A model generated the notes under the pieces. That model was given only the letters and a program-made list of their open reading frames with translations, made no database searches and was not told the origin of the DNA. The position numbers and the translations under genes were made by a program. This document shows positions 49,801 to 59,620 of a stretch of 64,000 bases of DNA, in pieces; the first letter of the stretch is position 1; each line of letters begins with the position of its first letter. The stretch comes from Pithys albifrons albifrons (Eukaryota > Chordata > Aves > Passeriformes > Thamnophilidae): the NCBI RefSeq assembly GCF_047495875.1, contig NC_092475.1:15412001-15476000 (forward strand), read 5' to 3'.

Positions 49801-52800
49801 AATGAGGGGCACTTGCCATAATAGGTGCCCTTTTTTGTGGTGCAAAATGCATCATCTTGTGCATTGCCTAACTTGTCTTCAAACACAAAGAACTCAGTGC
49901 TTTTATGAAAGCCCAATTGGCAGCTTGTATAGGTGGATCTTTCTTTATCGTTTGAAACACTTTTGAAGACTGATCTAGCTAGGACCCAAGTGGTTACTGT
50001 CTTTTGAAACAGTCTCTAGAGCAGGCAAAGTTTGACAGTTTAAGTTTCAGCTGTGTTCTTTCTGGCCAAACCCAGTTACTAAAGTCTGCTCGCGGTTGGT
50101 GACACAAAGCAGTGTGAGCGAGGACAGGCTGTACACTGTTCATCACTTGGGTCTCTTCTGGTTTCTTTGTTAGTATGACCACAAGCGAATCTCACAACTG
50201 GCAGAACGACTGGTTACAAGAATCATGAGTGAAGTCCCTGACGTGGTGATGAATGGAGACCGCGAGCATCGGTACCCAGGTCAGGTGCCCACCAGGGCCA
50301 CGGAGCCACACACAGTGCAGGGCCTGCCATGCAGGGCAGGGTTTGCCTGAGATGGCAGTTGATGGATTTCTTTGCTTTCTATTTTGTTTATTTGTATATA
50401 GGATGCATCAATTTATCTTTTGCGTATGTGGAAGGTGAGAGTCTTCTGATGGCTCTGAAAGATGTGGCTCTGTCTTCAGGAAGGTAGGTAGAATGTATGG
50501 GAAGAATAGCAGTATATTTTGGAGAGAAAATAGCATTTGCAAATGGAGGTAGACGCTAAGGAGTGGTCTCTTCTGTGCCTCTATTTGCATATTTAGTTAA
50601 TGAGTCAGCCTGGCATTGATTGCATTCTGAGGTGGTGTTTAAGGGATGCATCTCAACTGAAAGAAAAACAAACAAAACGACAAATGAACAAACAAACAAA
50701 AATCCTCAAACAAAAAGTATAGGGAATGCATCGAGGGGGTCATCATTTATTGCAGGGTCCCCTTACCCTGAGTACCGGGGGCAGCATGAATGACGGTCCG
50801 AAGAGCTCAGGCACAGCAGGCATCAGAAGGCTTTGATCAGAAGGTTCACAAGACTTTATTCAAGATAGTTTCACAGGCAGTTCATAGTAGTAGTAGTAGT
50901 AGTAGAAGTTCCTAGTAGATCTAGTTCTATTTCCAGTTCTAATCTCACTCAGTAACATCCACATCTTTTATATCCTCTCACATCCAACATGTCATGACAT
51001 TATTGGTTAACCAATTCACCTCACATACACTGAAGCATCTCATTGGTCACAAGACACCACACACCCCCCACAGGTAGCTCTCTTCTCTTTAAGGATCACT
51101 CCAAACAGCTTTCTTTAAGGGATGCACTCACTGTCACCCCCACAAAAAAGCCCCTACGAACCCACAAAAAACAACCTACGAATTCCTACCTGCCAGCCTT
51201 GCAGACTGGTTACCTGTGATCTGAGTAGCCTTATCTTGTACTGGTGACACTTTCATTCTAAAGGCCATGAGCATTTGAACAGCTTTTGTCCTTCAGTAGG
51301 ATTTAACTGCAATCTGTCGAGGCTGGGCAAGTCTCTGAATTAAATCAGCTCATAGTCCCTGTGTTAAATGCAAAAGCAGAAAGAAAATGGCATGTGCTTT
51401 TATGGAGCTTTGCTGACTACAGAAGTGATGAGTAACATTGCTGTTACCAAGACACTTCTGATGTTTGTGATGAAATGAATGGAGGGTAAGGTTGCCCTCC
51501 TTCCCTGACCTTTGAGAACAAAGCAGTCAGCATATGCTAATTAGAAACAGGTTGGCACTACAAACAGGCAGAACAAGTCTCCACATGACCGTCTCTGAAG
51601 CCGCACACTTGTGAAGTGAAGGTCTCTTCTGAGTCTCTGCTGTGTGCACCAGGGAGCTGTAAACAGCTCTCTGGTTTGTGCTGCTTGTTGCTACCTGTAA
51701 AACCTGAGTCTAAGTAACCAGTTTTCCCTACTGCTTCAAGGTGAAAGTTTTTCCTACTGGCAACTGTAACTGGATCATGTTGCTCTGGATTACTCTGTGC
51801 TCTGTTATTCATTTATTTGTTCTGCTGCCAGACTTTTTTTCCTTGTATTTTTGTTGTGTTACCTTCTCTGGATAGTTCTGTCTTGGCTGCTTTGCCTTTT
51901 TTTCATAGCCTTTACTTCACCCACTTCCTTATTTGCATTCCTCTTGCCTCTGTGTGACATCATGTTTATTCTTGCTCCATTGTCTGTGTTCTCTCTCCTT
52001 ACCTTGTGCTCCTAATTTATTACCCCCATTTTCCTCTAGTGCCTGCCCCTTCTATTCATTTTTCTTCGGCAGCAGAAATATCACTTTTCTTGCTGGTATT
52101 CATGGTGGTTTCTAAGAGGCTGACAACCTGATACAGGTTGTTGTAAAGAGTCATAGTAAAAAGAAACATCTGTGAGTGTTTTTGGAGAAGATTAGTGCAG
52201 TGTCATTTTAGTGTAGCATCAGCAGGTGAACCAAGGTCTGACGCTGGCCTGCCTTCCCTTCCCCAGTGCCTGCACATCAGCCTCACTGGAGCCTTCGTAC
52301 GTTCTGCGGGCGATCGGAACCGACGAAGACTTGGCTCACTCATCTATCAGGTGTGTGGAGTGTTCTGCCCTAGTGTTTCCACATATTCTTCTGTTCTGGT
52401 AAAAGTAGGTGGTGGATTTGTTCCACCCCTCCATACTCACATTATTCTGGTCCTTAATGGTTTTCCTTTGGTTTAGGTTTGGCATTGGTCGTTTCACTAC
52501 AGAAGAAGAAGTGGATTATACAGTACAGAAGTGCATACAGCACGTGAAGAGGCTGAGGGAGATGAGGTGAACCATTTTCTTACTGAATATGAAGACCTCT
52601 TAGGTGTCGTAATCATGGGAAGAGCTGGATCTAGTTGAAAGTAATGATTTGCTTCGAAAATCTGGTGGTGGTTCTGTGTATCAGCAAGCAGTGTCCCCAG
52701 AGTGGGTGATGGGCCTGATCTTAACAGTAGTGACAAATTTTTAAGGAAACAAACTTGAACCTTTTCACAGATTCTGTCTTTGTCAGAGAAAGAATACAAG

Positions 52801-53245
52801 TAGGGCAAGAATGTAGGGCAGTATCTAGAAGGTTCTAAGGCAGAGATGGTATTACTGAGTTAATGTATTGATAAGTTGATTTATTCTGGTGAAACTGAAA
52901 GATTGCTGACTCATCTGGACACTGAAAATGTGAGGGCTCAGTCTCAGAGACACCAGTGCTTTATGCAGGAAGTGGGAGCAGGAAAGGAGGTGGAGCACCT
53001 GCTTTCTCACCTTTTGTATTTTGGGCTGAGGACACAGTTGAGGCCTCATCACCTGAAGCTCACTGACCTCCAGAGGGGGAAGATAGGCAAATTCTTGTGT
53101 AATTGATAAAATTATCTGGTTATTGTTCACGATGTCTTGTGTGTTTTAGCTAGCCCTCATTTTTCTCCTTTCTTTTTACAGCCCCCTCTGGGAAATGGTG
53201 CAGGATGGAATTGACCTCAAAAGCATTAAATGGACTCAGCACTGA
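40891..53245 (+). CDS. NFS1: Cysteine desulfurase, mitochondrial (NFS1), 13 exons
   Basis: PLP-dependent enzyme that takes sulfur from L-cysteine for Fe-S cluster assembly, with ISD11, ACP, ISCU and frataxin, and for tRNA and Moco thiolation. Exons: 40891-41011, 41106-41173, 41693-41809, 43407-43490, 44164-44316, 44443-44536, 47192-47326, 48710-48867, 50174-50279, 50402-50483, 52267-52350, 52477-52566, 53182-53245. They total 1356 nt (451 codons plus stop), six residues shorter than human, with all phases consistent. An arginine/leucine-rich presequence is followed by an Ala-Pro repeat. The conserved core starts near [15 protein letters not shown]. Visible signatures: [30 protein letters not shown] (PLP-stacking His), [17 protein letters not shown] (PLP Lys252), [22 protein letters not shown] (catalytic Cys375) and the IKWTQH terminus. 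It appears intact. Confidence 0.97.
41248..41347. repeat. 14-bp CGGCCCGGGAACTC tandem repeat in NFS1 intron 2
   Basis: Seven near-perfect copies of a 14-bp unit centred on the palindrome CCCGGG, followed by two dispersed copies up to about 41390. It starts about 75 bp after the exon 2 donor. Confidence 0.92.
41969..42800 (-). mobile_element. CR1 LINE 3' region, split by a nested LTR
   Basis: Antisense CR1. The first part (about 41969-42074) has the 3'-terminal text, AATCACAGAATATCCTGAG then GATCCACAAGGATCATCGAG. The second (42405 to about 42800) resumes the same consensus at CTTGAGCTCTGTCAGCCTTG and continues through CCTGACACAGCTCCAGCC into sequence upstream in the LINE. The interruption is exactly the LTR annotated separately. 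The CR1 is 5'-truncated and noncoding. Confidence 0.75.
42075..42404 (-). mobile_element. Solo LTR nested in CR1, 6-bp target duplication
   Basis: A 330-bp element with ends TGTAACTG...TTCCAACA, flanked by CCCAAG at 42069-42074 and 42405-42410. On the minus strand it begins TGTTGG and ends AGTTACA, with an AATAAA near its 3' end (about 42145) and an AT-rich TATA-like ATATAAAC near 42235, so it is oriented antisense to NFS1. A 6-bp duplication is typical of ERV-K/betaretrovirus-like LTRs. No viral genes are present. Confidence 0.8.
44880..45245. other. NFS1 intron 6, unclassified, possibly repeat-derived
   Basis: GGCAGGGAGAGGG-type purine-rich sequence adjoining the LTR. It could be a further decayed retroelement, but I could not match it to a family. 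Confidence 0.35.
45246..45799 (-). mobile_element. Avian ERV LTR (ERV-L type), in NFS1 intron 6
   Basis: The minus strand starts TGTGCTGCTTCTGGCTGGGG at 45799, matching the start of a common avian ERV-L LTR family as I remember it. It contains GCTCAGTATATCAGG in the TATA position and an ATTAAA near 45340 in the poly(A) position. The 3' end (near 45246) is eroded and no target duplication was found, so that boundary is approximate. It is a solo LTR with no viral genes. Confidence 0.65.
46973..47113 (-). mobile_element. tRNA-Ile-derived SINE (TguSINE1-like), nearly full length
   Basis: On the minus strand: GGATCAGCTCAGTTGGTTAA (tRNA A-box region), a decayed anticodon region, GGTCATGGGTTCAATCCC (B box), then the CR1-like tail GACTCGATGATCCTTGTGGG and GATTCTGTGATG. 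It lies in NFS1 intron 6 and ends 79 bp before the acceptor of the exon carrying the catalytic lysine. This is the clearest pointer to a passerine genome. Confidence 0.85.
47192..47326 (+). CDS. NFS1: NFS1 exon 7 with PLP-binding lysine
   Basis: Encodes residues 213-257, including [12 protein letters not shown] (the Asp that contacts the pyridine nitrogen of PLP, and the neighbouring Gln) and [11 protein letters not shown], whose Lys252 forms the Schiff base with PLP (human Lys258). Confidence 0.95.
50727..51165 (-). mobile_element. ERV-K-like solo LTR in NFS1 intron 10
   Basis: On the minus strand, GGATATAAAAGATGTGG (TATA box, near 50970) precedes an AATAAAGTCTTGTGAACC poly(A) block (near 50860), with the spacing of an LTR promoter and R/U5 border. 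Most of the element is non-repetitive, but it includes a (TAG)7 run at 50885-50905. Ends and target duplication could not be fixed. No viral genes present. Confidence 0.6.
50885..50905. repeat. (TAG)7 microsatellite
   Basis: Seven perfect TAG triplets inside the LTR. Confidence 0.95.
52267..52350 (+). CDS. NFS1: NFS1 exon 11 with catalytic cysteine loop
   Basis: Encodes [18 protein letters not shown]. Cys375 (human Cys381) is the mobile-loop nucleophile that carries the persulfide. The SSG before it comes from exon 10, so the active-site loop is assembled across a splice junction. Confidence 0.95.
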
Positions 53246-55380
53246 GGAAATGTTGCTATCCATGGACTAGATGTGGATTAAAATGCATTTTTCTGTACAT
53301 TCTAGAGAAAATTATGCAGCACTTCTGTTTTCTGACACTTGCAATTTGATGGGAGAACTGTTTTCTGATCACAAAGCCTAAGAAGCCGAAAATGAAAGTA
53401 GTCTTTATCATGGAGAAAGGCAGGCTAATCCAACACCCACTGAGTTTCTATTGACACACAGAAATTGAGGCTAAAATGTAGGTTTTTTGGAAATGCATTT
53501 TCTGAGAAGGTTAAATCAGCATGTTACTCCCAGGCCAGTGTAATCCTGGCAGGGGGTTGTTGCTCTCAGTGTAACTCACCCCAAGTCCTGTTTGCAGCAC
53601 AGACCTGTTGCCAGCTGGCTCTGTGTGAGGTGGGTGCCCAGCTGGGCTCTGCCTCTATTCATCCTGTGCTGCTAGAACTTCCACATAGGAAGATGCTTGC
53701 CACCTCTAGAGGAAAGGTATGCCTCCCTGTGGCTGTGTGCCTTCACAGATAAGTTGTATGTGCAGTTAAGAACAATTTTTTTCTGAAATTGAGTATTTTT
53801 GGCTTTTTTTTTTCTTGTTTTTATTTTGTGTGTGTGTGTGCGCATTAATCCAAAAAGATCCTTCTGTGTTCCAGAGCTTATGATACAATCATGATGCACT
53901 TTGCTGTCCTCTCCAATGTGGTTTTTTCATGCAATTTTTTCTAAGTAAAGAAAGAAAACTAAATGTCAGAGGGAGGGGATACAGGCAGAATGTGTCAGCT
54001 TCAGTGGCAGCACCAGCTTGGTGTGAGCCTGAGTGGTGGATGGGGTGGGGAGAGCACATACAGTGCAATGCCTGAAGTCAGGTTTGAGGGTTTTGTTGTT
54101 TTTTTCTCCCCTTGTCATGAGTCCTTTGCTGTTACTTGGTTTGCCTGTGGGCCCTTGGCTTCTGTCAGTGCAGGGGGTAGTGCCCAACTGAGCCTGCATA
54201 CTTTGTCTGGATGTAAGAACAGGTGGCTCTGGAATTTTGTGTGACTAGAGACTCCCGTGGGAATCTATTCCCTGTGTGTGCTGGGGGAAGCGTCTGTTAT
54301 GAAAGGCTGGATGAGATCAATTCATAGCATGGCAATTTCCCCTTGCTTACCTTTGATGATCTTTCCAGTAGGAAACCAAACCCTGTATGACAAAGTGCCT
54401 TTCTTTGAGTGCATAAGCAAACAGCTTTGGAATTGGTTGTGTTGACTGATGGATGCTGTGTTAGCTGCTGAATTTGATACCCCCCACAGACAGTATGGAC
54501 ACCTTCACTTGGGGATGGAACCTACCTCGAGGATCAACTGTGTCATGTAAAAGCCAAAGCTGAGTCTCACAAGGTGGATTGTGTTACAGAAGCTTATGCT
54601 TTGTTTTTTTTGTTACTAAGGACAGATTTAGTTGTTTGTAGTGCAAAGCTAATCTTCAGTTGTTCTGTTTGATATTATTAGCTTTAGCAGTTTTACTGTT
54701 GTAGTGCTGGCACCTTATATTTCATCACAACATTTTTATAACTACCATATGCATAAGTAATTTTTAGCAGTGTTGTATGTACTCTGTTTTTTCCTTGGGC
54801 CATATGTATTTTTGGAATTAAGTATGTGATAAGGCTTTCCCAGCATGTTTTAGAACTGTGTGTTTATGAAATTGTTCTTTGTCTTTTAAGAATGATATAA
54901 CATTATAGGTAAGGCTTAAACTTGGCTACTGTCAGTCTTTTTGGATCCACCTTTCTGGGTGAACCATCATTAAGCTACTAAATTGCAGCTTTCATTGGGG
55001 AACAGAGAAAGATAAACTCCTGACTTTCTGCAAACATTGTTAGACGTTCACTGTCATCAAGATTGCATTTGACTTTTGAAGAGTCATTCTTCTCAAACTA
55101 TGCCTGGTCAGGGCTATTTTTTAGAAAAATAGCTTAAACTGTGATTATTTTGAGTAAAGGCAGCCTCTAATCTTGAAGATTCTGACCACTTCTTATGTGC
55201 TAAGATCTAAAATATAAATTCTACATGTAAAGGTTTGGAGACTCATTCATACTTGTAACAAATCTTTTTTTGAAAATGTTTATAGGACAAGATGAGGAAA
55301 AATGGGTAGTGGAGATACTTTTCCCCATGACAGAAAGAAGTAATGGCAAGGATGATCATCCAGTTGTACCCCACTGAATG
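53246..55380 (+). other. NFS1 3' UTR and downstream intergenic DNA
   Basis: ATTAAA at 53277-53282, only 32 nt after the stop, is the nearest poly(A)-like hexamer. No clear AATAAA follows within 2 kb, so the mRNA 3' end is uncertain. A short (TG)n tract lies near 53828. Nothing else recognised. Confidence 0.5.
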
Positions 55381-56975
55381 CAGTTAAAGCCTCTGGGGGT
55401 CGGGAACCTCAGTCCATCCCACACATACCAGTCTGATGCCAATGCCAGTGACATGCCCAGAGCCTGGAGAGGGATCACAGGGCAGCAGGAGAGCAGCTGA
55501 AGGGCAGCACAAAGAATTCCAGCAGCCTCCTGGGGGTGGGGAGCTGGGGCAGTGTCTGTGCAGAGGAACGTCCCCTGGGGAACAGACAGAGGGGTCAGAG
55601 GCCTGCAGGTGCCTGCAGGGCTGGGACCTGATCAGCAACAGGGAGACCTGGTGGGATGGGATGGCTCCTGTGACCGCAGGGTGGGAATGGAGGGATACAG
55701 GCGCTTTAGGAAGGAGGAGCCCTCTGTGTCTCACCAGCTGCAGTGCATGGAGCTCCACCCCGGGCTGGACGAGGAAAGAGCTCAGGAGCCAGATTAAAGG
55801 AAAGGCAGGGATTGGTGACATCACCTATCCGGGATAGGTGAGAGTCTGCTACAGGCCACCTGGCCGGGAAGGCTGAGCCGAGGGGTCCCTCTACAGACAA
55901 ATAGGAACGTTGTCATGTTCACAAGCCCTGGTCCTCATGGGGGACTTCAACCACCCTGACACTGGGGGGATAACCCAGCAGGGCACAGGCAATCCAGGAG
56001 GTTCCTGGAATGCGTTTATGAGAACTTCCTCCTCCAAGCAATAGAGGAGCCAATGAGGAGGGTGTGATGCTGTGTTCTTACCAACAAGGACAGGCTGGTG
56101 GGGAATGTGAAGCTCCAGGGCAGCCTGGGCTGCAGTGACCATGAAGGTGGAGTTTGAGATCCTCGAGGCAGTGAGGAGGGTGAGAAACAAGCTCACTGCC
56201 CTGGACTTCAGGAGAGCAGACTTGGGACTCTAGGGATCTGCTCCATAGAGTCCTATAGGATAAAGCCCTGGAGTGAAGAGGAGCCCAGGGAAGCTGGTTG
56301 ATATTCAGGGATCAACTCTTCCAAGCTCAGAAGTGATGCATACCAATGAAGAGGAAATCAGGCTGCACCAGGAGGCCTGTGTGAACGAACAGGGAGCTCC
56401 TGGACAAACTCCAGCACAAAAAGGAAGGATGTAGGAGGTGGATGCAAGGACAATTAGCCTGGGAGTACAGAGAGATTGTCCAACCAGTCAGAAATAAGGT
56501 TAGGAAAGCTAAAGCCCTGATGGGATTAAATCTTTGCAGAGACATCAAGGGCAGTAAGAAAAGCTTCTCGAGGCAAAATGGTCCTCTTCAGAACAAAGCA
56601 GGAGGTGTGTTTTACTGGGATATGCAGAGGGCTGAGGTATTCAAAGACTTTTGCTTTGGTCTTCACTGGCAAGTGCTCCAGCCACCCCACCTGAGTCACA
56701 GAAGGCAGAGGCAGACAGGGAGAATGAAGAACCACTCCCTGCAAGAGAAATTCAAGACCATCTAAGGAACCTGAAGTCCCACAAGTCCATGGGAGCTGAT
56801 GAGGTGCATCTGTGGGTCCTGAAGGAACGGGCAGAGGAAGTGGCTAAGTGCTATCATTCAATTTGGAAGTTGTGGCAGTCAGGGGAGGTTTTCGTTGACT
56901 GGAAAATGGAAAACATAACCCTCATTTCTAAAATGGGAAAGAAAGGAAGACTTGGAGACCTTCACCTGCCTGGCT
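55380..56975 (+). mobile_element. CR1 LINE, internal ORF2 fragment, broken
   Basis: Successive broken frames match CR1 ORF2: a GDFNHPDTGG-like endonuclease block (near 55945), GCSDHEG (near 56128) and the reverse-transcriptase start [18 protein letters not shown] followed by WQSGEVFVDWKMENITLISK (about 56755-56950). Frameshifts and stops separate them, so it is dead. It stops abruptly at about 56975 inside the RT domain, and the normal CR1 3' end is absent. Confidence 0.8.
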
Positions 56976-58690
56976 GACTGGCTGGCAGTTCTGTCTGCTG
57001 TGATGTCAGTCATGGGCCAACTGTTTCCAGTCAAATTGTTTCTCCCAACATGTGTGCCCTGTGCTTTGAAATGATACAGTTTCCCTAATGCTGAGTCCCA
57101 AAAGCTGCCCTAAGAGATGCCTTCTCTACAATCAACAGCTTTGATGAAATTCTGGGCTGGTGAATCAGGCCCTGCACTGGAAGGAAGCAAATGCATTTTT
57201 AAAACAGACAAGCCGAGTGTCTGGGAAGACTAATCCCTCTGACAGCTGATGTTCCTCTGATCTGTCCAAATCAGAGTCATCAGAGAAAGCTGGTACAAGA
57301 TGCTCTTACAAGAAGCAAAGCTCATATTAATGAGCAATCAGAGCAGTTCTATGCTGAGCAGGCATAGTAAAACCAACCAGGTGTTTGATTGCAAAGAGTA
57401 ACTACATTGGATCAATAATGGACATCAAAGCTGGCAGATTTTAAGTAGAGATGGGGATGAGGAATGCAGAGACTATTTCAGGAGGCGCCTGTGAGCTTTA
57501 CTTTAAAATGTCCTGTGTACATTTTCTTTCCCTAGTTGTGTACCTAACACCCTTCTTCAGTTCTGGTGGGGGTGGAGGAGACATTTCTGTTCTCCCAATG
57601 GTTTCCCAGTACCCAATAAAGGCAAATTCTGTTCTTTCCTAATGCATTTTTTCTTTGCCTGGTCACATTACAGGCATCCCTGTCCCTTAATCCTCTGCCT
57701 ATCAGTGTTTTGTTTTCCACAGACACTTTCCCCCTGCTGTTGGTAATTAACTGCATCGTGCTGCTGCCTCTTCTTTGGCACCCTTGGCCAATTGGCATGC
57801 TCCTAATACTAATACTAGTAATAACACTACTCCAGGATTTTGTTCCCTCTCATCCACTCTGCAACAAATCTGCTTCTGTTACTCTTGAGCGAACTAGGCA
57901 TTCTTTCTCCACAAAAATTTGGGTGTGGTTGAGAAGGTATCTGGAGACCTGTTGGTGCAGCAATCACGGGCATCTGTTGGAGACTTTGCTCCAAGGTGCA
58001 GCACAGAGCAGAACCCCTGGGCTGCAGCAGCTGTCCAGGCCATCAGGATGTGCCCTCATGGGCTCTGCAAGACACAATCTGGAGGCCCCCTGAGGATTTG
58101 AAGTTTGAGCATTCGGAGTTTGGTCCTGGCTTTTTTTTTTTTTGGTCTAGACAGTAAAGATCACAAGTCTCTCCACCAGACTTTATCTGAGCAACTAAAA
58201 GTAACTTGGTTGACTCATCAGAAGCTGAGAATTCTCAGTTTCCTTCTGGCCTGGAACATTCCAGCCCTTTTGTTGCCTAAACCTTCTCCTCACTGCAGAG
58301 TGCTGCTGCCACCCCTTATCTCGCCATAAATACCGAGTGGAATACACGATCTGGGTGACAGGGAGAGGATCAGCAACTGTGGGTGGTTTCTTGGGGGGGC
58401 TGAGGGTGGAGAAGTGACCTGCTGGCGCGGGGGGTCCTGCCGTGTGGGCAGCCCCGGGCCGGGGCCACCCCTCGCTCTCTGGCCCTGGTTCTGCTGAGTG
58501 GTGAAAAACAAGATCCCCCGAGTTGGTACCGGCCGTGAGCCGCAGAGGGGGCTCTGCTGATTTGTGTCCCATTCCTGCAGAGGGCCCTGCAGGGCCGTCC
58601 CGCTGTGCTGCGGGGCCGTGCCCGGGGGACCGGGACAGACTGCCGGGCGCCCTCGGCGCTCTGCTGTCTGTCCGAAGGCCTCAAGGCCCT
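56976..58690. other. Intergenic, mostly unrecognised
   Basis: Contains an isolated AATAAA at 57615-57620 in LTR-like sequence and a poly-T run at 58131-58143. No gene or confident repeat family. The base composition turns CpG-rich from about 58.4 kb. Confidence 0.45.
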
Positions 58691-58699
58691 TTCTTTCGG

Positions 58700-59620
58700 C
58701 AGGACCCGCCAATCCCGCTTGCACCGATTTGCAGAGAGAGCGGCGGGTCCGTCCCGTCCGGTCCGCTGCCCCCGCCCCTGCCCCGCGCACGCGCTGTGCG
58801 TCTCTCTCACCCCGCCCCTCTCCCGGCCCCGCCCCTCGCCCCGCCCCTCGCCGGCCCCGCCCCCGGCGCCGCAGCCTGGCGGCCATTTTGTGCGGCTGCG
58901 GTGTGCTCGCGGGGCTCGGCGGCCGCGGGCCCGGGCGGGGCGGCTGCGTTCGGCCTGAGCCTTTTTCCCGTGCGGAGCCCTCGGTAAGAGCGCGGCGGCG
59001 GCGCCCGGGCGGGCCGGGCCGTCTGCTCTGCCCTGCTCTGCCCTGCCCCGCCCTGCGGGTCCGCGGTGCGGCGGGGAGGCGCGGGGAGGGAGGCCGGGCG
59101 GGCGCGGCCCCGGCCCCGCGCACAAAGGGCCGAGCTGGGCCGGGCCGGGCGGCGCCTCCTCCTCTCGCCCGTGGGCCCGGGGCCGCCGAGCGGGGCCGGG
59201 GCCGCCTCGCCGTGCCCCACGCGCTGTGCCCCGCGGCCCGGGCCGGCCCCGGCGCTGCCTCCGGCCCGGGCCGCCCCGCCGAAGGAGCCGCCCGCCCGCC
59301 CGGGGGCCGCGGAGCTGCGCGGGCAGCGCGGGCAGGGCCGGGCGCGGCGGCGGCGGCGGCACCGGCACAGTGACCTTGCGGCGGGCCGGGGCCGGGCCCG
59401 GGGCGGGGAGTGCGGGGCCGGGGAGGGAGGGCCGCGGGGCCGGGCCGGGGGGGCTGTGCTCGGGGGGCAGCCGCGCCTCGCCCGGCCCCGCGGAGCTCAC
59501 GCTCCGCTCCTGCGGGCAGGAAGGGCCTCGGTGCCCGCGGTGCTGCCCCCGCGCCTCGGGGGGGGGCCGGTGAGCGAAGCGAAGGTGCCGTGCGGTGCCG
59601 TGACGCTCCCCTCTGCTAGT
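58700..59620 (+). promoter_or_regulatory. CpG-island promoter and noncoding exon 1, probably RBM12/CPNE1
   Basis: About 900 bp of very CpG-dense DNA with many GC boxes (CCCCGCCCC series, 58810-58865) and a GGCGGCCATTTTGTG YY1-like initiator region near 58878. A good donor, CCTCG/GTAAGAG, follows at 58984, so a noncoding exon 1 probably ends at 58983 on the plus strand. In human, RBM12 and CPNE1 share a promoter directly beyond NFS1 and transcribe in the same direction. No coding exon of either is in the window, so identity is by synteny only. The long open frames here on both strands arise from GC-rich composition. Confidence 0.65.

Noticed and set aside
57710..58093. 127-codon open frame with a hydrophobic N terminus
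   Set aside because: A membrane-like segment is visible, but the sequence lies in repeat-like intergenic DNA with no homology or exon structure that I can support.
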